Source: Hydnum rufescens UP504
Taxonomy: Eukaryota; Basidiomycota; Agaricomycetes; Cantharellales; Hydnaceae
NCBI GenBank assembly: GCA_014904985.1
Contig: MU129078.1
Span: 31,482-78,284 of the forward strand
Reading direction: 5' to 3'
DNA: 46,803 bases
Under the pieces are notes generated by a model. The model saw nothing but the letters and a program-made list of their open reading frames with translations, was not told the origin of the DNA and searched no databases. Of the stretch, positions 41,897 to 46,803 are shown one piece after another. Position 1 is the first letter of the stretch. Each line of letters opens with the position of its first letter. A program made the translations under genes and the position numbers.

Positions 41897-42904
41897 GTTT
41901 TGGCCCTTTACTAAATGTATTATTTATTATTGTAGGCTGTTGGTCTCCACCCACAACCCACATGCCATGAACTGAAAACCCATGACCTGCCAAACGAGCC
42001 CAAAGACCTGCCAAACAGACCTCCCCCTGGAAACGACAACACCACCCACCACAACAATATGGGCCAAATGAAACCTGCCAGACAAAACCAGGGAATGGGG
42101 GTGCACAACACATGACACCAGAAACCCTAGATGGAACCACACACCCACTTTGGCGGGTGTGTGGTTCTATACAAGGTAAGTAATGCACCCCAAGGGCACA
42201 AAAAGAGCAGCCCTTGCTGCTCTTTTTGCATTCCTATTAATTTTTAACTAACACATTATTTATTATTCTAGGTTATTGCCTCAACTATCTGCTGAACAGG
42301 AGCTGCAAATATGACTTGCCCAGGAACGGGAATGCACAACACAAGACCACAGGGACCCGGATGAGCCACACACCCACTTTGGTGGGTGTGTGGTAATTTT
42401 AACATAAGTATGATCACACAAAGGGAGCAGCGTACACTGCTCCTTTTGCATGGCTTTCTTTTCCCTCCCTTCTGTACTAACGTATTGTTTATTATTCTAG
42501 GGTTTTTATCTGAACCCACATCAAGACCTGTGACCCTGCCAAACACACACACAAGAGAATGGCAACCCACCTGCCAAATGGAACCCGAAACCCATGAAGT
42601 GAACCAACCCCCCAAATGACGATGACGAACCCCCATACTGAGTATGAACTGCATGACCGCAGTACAAAACAAGTACCACACACCCACCAAAGTGGGTGTG
42701 TGGTACTACAAGGTTTTTTAATTTTATTTCCATATGTACAATGACACAAAAGGAGTGGTGCAAGCTGCACCTTTTGTGTCACTTTGAAAATTTTTTTACT
42801 AACATACACTATTATTCTAGGATCTAAATTGATACTCCCAAAACAACAACCCACCCCAATGGCAACCAGTAACCTGTGCCCAATGGTGAAGCACCAAGCC
42901 ATGC
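41897..42904 (+). repeat. Outer element, right array, distal exon/intron units
   Basis: The array resumes beyond the inner element with acceptor TGTAG at 41931-41935. Exon 41936-42175 ends in a CACACCC hairpin; intron 42176-42271 (GTAAGT...TATTCTAG) follows. The next donor, near 42403, reads ATAAGT instead of GTAAGT (likely G to A); its acceptor is at 42498-42500. Donor GTTTTT at 42713 and acceptor at 42818-42820 bound the last hairpin intron. Intron hairpins lie near 42196-42230, 42415-42450 and 42742-42781. Confidence 0.82.
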
Positions 42905-43225
42905 CCCCAGTACCACACACCCACCTTAGCGGGTGTGTGGTGCTACTAAGTACTTGTTTTTTTAATTTTTACAGATGGTACCACACGCCTGCCCAAGTGG
43001 GTGTGTGGTGCTACTGAGTAGTTTTTTTGTTTTGATTTGTATGGACAGTACCACACACCCACTATGGCAGGTGTGTGGTGCTACTAAGTAGTTTTTTTTT
43101 TCATTTCTATGGATGGCACCACACCCACTACTGTGGGTGTGGTCCTAAGTATTGTTTTTAAGTACTTTGTTTTTTGGCTTATACAGATGGTACCACACAC
43201 CTGCTAGGGTGGGTGTGGTGCTAGT
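42905..43225 (+). repeat. Terminal run of exon-type hairpins without intron hairpins
   Basis: Five CACACCC...GGGTGTG hairpins occur at about 70-80-bp spacing (near 42910, 42976, 43049, 43118 and 43192), separated by T-rich stretches with GTAGTTTTTTT and, in some, an ACAG acceptor-like word. The repeating word is GATGGTACCACAC with GGTGTGTGGTGCTACT. Confidence 0.85.
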
Positions 43226-43431
43226 ACATCCTTTTTTTTTTGAGATGTACTGATGAGACTAACCCACCATGGGTGTGTTTATTTTACTAATAAATAAATA
43301 AACAAGTCAATAAGAACAAAACAGGGTATAATATAGTGATAATCAATAAATAAATAATTATAAATGGAACATATTATCCCGATAAGCCCATATGGCCCAC
43401 TGCAAGTCTGAGATTCTCTAAGTCCCAGTTT

Positions 43432-43475
43432 TGGCCAATTTTTGGCCAATTTTTGGCCATTTTGGCCAATTCTGG
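43432..43475 (+). repeat. Short tandem repeat TTTTGGCCAAT
   Basis: About four copies of a TTGGCCAA-containing decamer. Each copy contains the self-complementary word TTGGCCAA. It lies in the right subterminal region of the outer element. Confidence 0.85.
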
Positions 43476-43512
43476 GAGGCCCATGAAAGACCAAATTGGC
43501 TGAAATAGTGAT

Positions 43513-43567
43513 GGGACCTACTTAGGTACCATTATCTGCCCTGGAAGTGGTACCTAACTGGGTAGGC
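43513..43567. repeat. Right terminal hairpin of the outer element
   Basis: CCTACTTAGGTACCA pairs with TGGTACCTAACTGGGTAGG. The whole is the inverted counterpart of 26194-26251 (shared TTAGGTACCA, CAGGGCAGA and AATGGTACCTAA in reverse complement). Confidence 0.88.
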
Positions 43568-43584
43568 TTAGATGACTGACCAAG

Positions 43585-43956
43585 GTGGTGCCATCTACTG
43601 TCATTCCATCTACTGTTGTGCCATCTACTGCTGCACCTTCTATCGCCTCCTCTGGCTCCGCCACAGAGACAAACAAATGCAAAACTGGCCCATGTCACTA
43701 CCCACAATTCCAGAAACATCAGAAAGTGGGTGCAAATGACCTGGCCGAGGGTACCACCAATACAGATGAAGATACTGTCATGCACGACAAAAGCACTCTT
43801 CTGCTTGTCCCCACCCCCATAGCCAAACCCAGCATTGGCTCAGCCACACTTAGTGCTGGTACCCAGGATGCCAGGAGTCTACACCTTACTCCTCATGCAC
43901 AAATTGTCCAGGGCAGGCATGTCCTTGCCAAATGCTGGTTCTGGCTTGGTTGTTGA
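43585..43956 (+). pseudogene. Unrecognised open frame, low-complexity N-terminus
   Basis: The frame is VPSTV-type repeats followed by SSGSATETNKCKTGPCHYPQ, TTNTDEDTVMHDKSTLLLVP and SIGSATLSAGTQDARS. It has a compositional bias typical of disordered fungal protein segments but no known domain. It may be the 3' part of the host gene whose 5' part is at about 26100-26176. Confidence 0.3.
43588..43668 (+). repeat. 15-bp minisatellite CCATCTACTGTCATT-type
   Basis: About four units encode VPSTV, IPSTV, VPSTA, APSIA in the frame 43585-43956. Similar sequence (CCATCTACCATCATG) lies just left of the outer element at 26157-26172, so the element may have inserted into or near this repeat. Confidence 0.7.
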
Positions 43957-44220
43957 ATTTTACTAGGCCTGAATCAGAGGTACACATTGACCATGTAGTA
44001 TATAATTTATCTTGCCCTCCACTCCCCCAACTCTTCTCTAAGATCCGTATTTGCTTTCTCCAACACATCTATTAGCTCCAACACAGACATCCATTTCTCT
44101 CACAATGCTTCAATTTCCCTCTCTGCCTTCCACAACATTAAACCCTCCTCAGTTTGGAGTGTCTTCACCCCATGATGTGATATTCCAATTTCATCCTCAC
44201 CCTCATCAATTGCATCCCCC
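43957..44220. other. No recognisable gene
   Basis: Pyrimidine-rich sequence (for example CAATTTCCCTCTCTGCCTTC) with no supportable feature. Confidence 0.5.
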
Positions 44221-44906
44221 TGTCAGGGTTTGTCCCTTACTCCGGTCCACTCCGGTCCACTCCAGTCCACTCCAGTCCACTCCAGTCCACTCCGGTCCAC
44301 TCCAGATCACTCCGGTCCTTGTCCACCCACCTCCAGTCCAGTTCTCCGCTTAGTTCCTTCGCCCAAGCCCACTTTGCTTCAGGTTTGACTCCAATCCAAC
44401 CCTATCTTGGTTTCATTTCCCTTTCATTTCCCATTGCTTCTGGTTTGCCCCCTGGCTGAGTTCCTGTTCCTGTTCCTGTTCCTGTCCCCCTTGTAACCAC
44501 CCACAGTTTAGCGATCACTCCCCCGTAGTATAGTCATCATGTATAAGTAGTCCGAGAGCGAAGTCCAGAGACCCCAGCTTTGGTCTCTCAGGATTTCCAC
44601 TGTTACTCCGGACTACAGGTCAGCCTTCATGTATTCCGTATTCATATTACATAATCTCAGGATTTCCGCTGTTACTCCGGACTACAGCTCCGAGTATCAT
44701 CCAGTTGACTCCACGAGCTTAAGGACCACTGTGCTCATTTCCACCTAGTCCCTTCTGGGCTGCTGGGCCACTCCTCCGACATCCCTAACCTCCTTATCTC
44801 ATTCTTGCCCAGATTCTTGCAGACTTAGCCGGACTTACACCGGACTTAGCCAGAATTATTTGTGTTTACATTTGTTTGGTGCCCTCATCGCAGCGTGGCC
44901 CTGACA
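44221..44906 (+). mobile_element. LTR of the window's Gypsy family, + orientation
   Basis: 686 bp, starting TGTCAGGGTTTGTCCC and ending GGCCCTGACA. It has an expanded run of TCCACTCCGG/TCCACTCCAG decamers (44238-44320). Flanks CCCCC and CTCAA do not match, so no target duplication is seen; this may be a remnant of a larger element or a recombinant. It keeps many CpG sites. Confidence 0.88.
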
Positions 44907-45384
44907 CTCAAAGACTTTCTCAAACTGACTTGTGGAATCTCGGATGAATCTGTGAGTAATCTCACAAGGTGATACCCACTGTACTCTCTAATGTGCAGCC
45001 CCAGGCAGTCGAGCACAATGTACTGGAGTTCATTGACAGGCATCGTGATGGTCTTGCTGACGTCACAATCGCCAGACCATCCCTTCACTGGTCATTCCAC
45101 AGGCCAATTGCCATCAAGGAGAAGGATGGGCAGCATTGTTCGCAGCATCATCGCCACCTCCCTATCATCTTGGTATCTCACAAACCTCATCCCCTCAATT
45201 TCACTCATTCCCGCTCCCTGGAATCCCTGTTGATGAAGATGCCCACTCATCGACCTTCTCTGACAGAGTATGTATATGGTGCCCTCTTTCTTTGTCTCCT
45301 TATCCTCTAATTCATACCTATGATAGAGGGGACGAAAGCCCTGGACCAGGTTCATCAGATCACAGGTTACTTCAATCATCCTCT
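44907..45384. other. No recognisable gene
   Basis: Open frames exist on both strands (44969-45310 + and 45092-45379 -) without any known motif. A decayed exon of the coiled-coil gene downstream is possible. Confidence 0.4.
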
Positions 45385-46200
45385 CCAGGGGATAACATGG
45401 ACAAACAGCTTGCTCAAGCTACAATGAACCTCGAAGTGGCCAAAGCCTCGAATTGTGCTTTATTGCGCGAGGTTCAAGAAGCCCATGCTGTCGTTACCCA
45501 ATTATCTGCCACTGTTGTGAGATCTGCCGGCTGGGAGGACCAAGTCGCAGCCCTGACTCAAGAGTGAGATGATGTGTACCAAGAGAGGGATGCCAAGAGT
45601 AACAGAGTTTGGTCATTGGAGATGAAGGCCATGACCATCTCTGCCAAATGTAGTCAGTGTCACTTTGGCTATCCCTTGAAGCCTCCCTTTCAGTTGAATG
45701 TGACATCTTCTTTTTAGCATCAATGCAAGCAGAAATCTACCGTCTATTAGACCAAATCAATGATCAGCACTCTCCAGATTGGGTGTTTTCTGAAGAACTA
45801 CTTCAGGATGCTTGTGCACACCTAGATATGCTGTACAATTCTGTCTGGTGATCATCCCTTCTCTGCAGAAAATGTGATCCTGACACTCACACATAGATGG
45901 GGCAAACTTTGATGACCAAGAACCCTGAAATCACAATCATCCTCGAGAAACTGGTTGCAGATGGCGAAGCACTGAAATGAGACAATGCCGAGTTGCAGAA
46001 TTTGTTGACAGAATCTCAATCAGAGTTATGTGCTCTCACAGAGGAGGTCCAGGAATACCGAGTGGCGGCATCTCCAGTCCATCCAGGTCTATTTTTTCAA
46101 GCTTTGTCTGAAGATAAAAGTTTTGTCATCTTACAATCTCAACTCGACAGTGGATATGGTTTTGAAATCAGGATTGGCTGCACCTCAGGCAGATAGATTT
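45385..46200 (+). pseudogene. Coiled-coil protein relic
   Basis: Exon-like blocks: NMDKQLAQATMNLEVAKASN through VTQLSATVV (45396-45520) ending at a TGA near 45565; then QAEIYRLLDQINDQHSPDWV and SEELLQDACAHLDMLYNSVW (45727-45848); then ILEKLVADGEALK, a stop, DNAELQNLLTESQSELCALT and EEVQEYRVAASP (about 45935-46080). The blocks are heptad-rich and resemble a family of uncharacterised basidiomycete coiled-coil proteins. In-frame stops and a missing start mark it as dead. Confidence 0.55.
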
Positions 46201-46249
46201 GGACCCTTTGGGTCGGCTTTTACTGCACAGGAGAGGACCCAAAGGGTCC
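46201..46249. repeat. 14-bp stem hairpin GGACCCTTTGGGTC
   Basis: 46201-46214 pairs perfectly with 46236-46249 around a 21-nt loop. Each half is itself nearly palindromic (GACCC-TTT-GGGTC). Confidence 0.8.
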
Positions 46250-46370
46250 CCAACCTATCACAGACCCATGGGTTGGACAAATATTGACCCATGAGGGGAC
46301 AGCACTAAACCATGGTTTTGGCATGGTCAGGGCAGGGTATTGACAATAAAACTCATGGGCATTGAGAGAG

Positions 46371-46803
46371 TACTGATCTGAAAGCCATCTGGAGCTAAGT
46401 CATATACAAGGTTGTTAAGACTAAGTCACTGGAAGCCTCTATGCAAAATACTAAGCCAAGGATAGTTGCAGGACCTAAGGTTAGAGTTGCTGGACATCCA
46501 AGGAAAGGTGAGTAATAATAAAGTCAAGTCAGAAGAAGAAAGAAGTACATTGACACACTGAATCAAGCTAAAACTAGTCCAGAACCCTCTTTAGAATCTG
46601 CATTTCGACCAGGAGGACACAAATAGGTATACACAAATAGCAGTAAACAGTTCAATACAACACGTATAAGCCTTTCATAAGCATCCCACGATATATCATT
46701 GACTATAGCTAGTCCATACCATTGCCTTACCATCACTGAATATCATACACAACTTGTTAGAGAGTGATCAACCATCAGAGTGAACCAGCCCATTGAATAA
46801 AAG
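46371..46803 (-). repeat. Dispersed repeat, inverted partner of 16804-17297 (truncated by window end)
   Basis: Read on the minus strand it is collinear with 16804-17297. It has one copy of the GATGCTTATG...AGGCTTATAC unit where the partner has three. The repeat continues beyond the window. Confidence 0.85.

Larger units (their letters stand above)
26177..43587. mobile_element. Outer palindromic intron-array element (interrupted)
   Basis: The left end AGCCTGGTCAGTCACATG (26177) is matched by the reverse complement of the right end (CACCTTGGTCAGTCATCT, ending 43587). The element is a giant inverted repeat with its axis near 28292. With the Gypsy insertion (28371-35688 plus TSD) and the inner family member (36661-41896 plus TSD) removed it measures about 4.84 kb, with a 2.1-kb left arm and a 2.7-kb right arm. 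Both arms consist of hairpin-bearing exon/intron-like units pointing outward. No transposase or other ORF is supported, so it is presumably non-autonomous. Flanking 9-mers ATGCTGTCC and GTGCCATCT differ only by transitions, a possible decayed target duplication. Its sequence is CpG-poor relative to the inner copy, consistent with greater age. Confidence 0.8.

Noticed and set aside
26400..43225. Regularly spaced palindromic repeats resembling a CRISPR array
   Set aside because: Repeat pairs are spaced 100-300 bp with related, not unique, spacers; units alternate between two hairpin types and carry splice signals; the context is a fungal genome.

Overview
The window looks like a TE-rich chromosome segment of a basidiomycete fungus (probably Agaricomycetes). 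It has short spliceosomal introns with GT(A/G)AGT donors and CTAAC/CTAAT branch sites. It also has a NACHT-WD40 NLR-type gene, a KDZ-family transposase with a cysteine cluster, and a chromodomain Ty3/Gypsy element. No rRNA, tRNA or prokaryote-type genes were seen. Almost every protein-coding relic is broken, and many nonsense codons are TGA where the family has an arginine CGA, which points to decay by CpG deamination. All homology calls come from reading motifs by eye; no database search or alignment was run.

Left third (1-20,000). A two-gene cassette, a YbhE/lactonase-type beta-propeller gene followed immediately by a proteasome alpha-4 gene, occurs twice in the same orientation (about 60-2605 and 9535-12150). 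Between the copies, on the minus strand, lies a complete-length but decayed C2-like/NACHT/14xWD40 NLR gene (2847-8124) and a 363-bp MITE-like element (8840-9202). From 12.2 to 20 kb there is gene-poor debris: a solo LTR of the Gypsy family (14565-15236), a coiled-coil gene fragment, the left partner of a widely spaced inverted repeat (16804-17297), and short tandem repeats.

Middle (20,000-26,170). A minus-strand KDZ transposase pseudogene (20046-24671) is split at its SDG(E)G motif by a 1367-bp TG...CA element (21587-22953) with a 4-bp target duplication. It is followed by an 81-bp (27-codon) tandem repeat (24738-25075).

Right (26,177-43,587). The most striking part is a family of about 5-kb, almost wholly palindromic elements, present as two nested copies. 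The outer copy (26177-43587) is interrupted by a 7.3-kb Gypsy element (28371-35688, 5-bp TSD) and by a second, younger member of its own family (36661-41896, perfect 9-bp TSD). With the insertions removed the outer copy is about 4.84 kb; the inner copy is 5.24 kb. Each copy has a near-perfect central palindrome with arms of about 320 nt. From it, two outward-pointing arrays run to short terminal inverted repeats that begin AGCCTGGTCAG. Each array unit looks like an exon-intron pair: an A/C-rich exon of about 150-195 nt ending in a strong CACACCC...GGGTGTG hairpin, then a donor site, then a 95-127-nt intron carrying an AAAAGAGCAGC...GCTGCTCTTTT hairpin, a CTAAC/CTAAT branch motif and a TAG acceptor. 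The stems covary between units, several loops are C(UUCG)G, and the one exon tested fully has stops in all three frames, so the transcripts look non-coding. I know of no described element with this architecture.

Right end (43,588-46,803). This part holds a short 15-bp minisatellite, another Gypsy-family LTR (44221-44906), a decayed coiled-coil gene and the inverted partner of the 16.8-kb repeat.

Order of events inferred from nesting: outer palindromic element first. The Gypsy and the inner palindromic element both came later, in unresolved order relative to each other. A TG...CA element then entered the Gypsy gag. The CpG-rich inner copy against the TG/CA-rich outer copy supports the outer copy being the older of the two.
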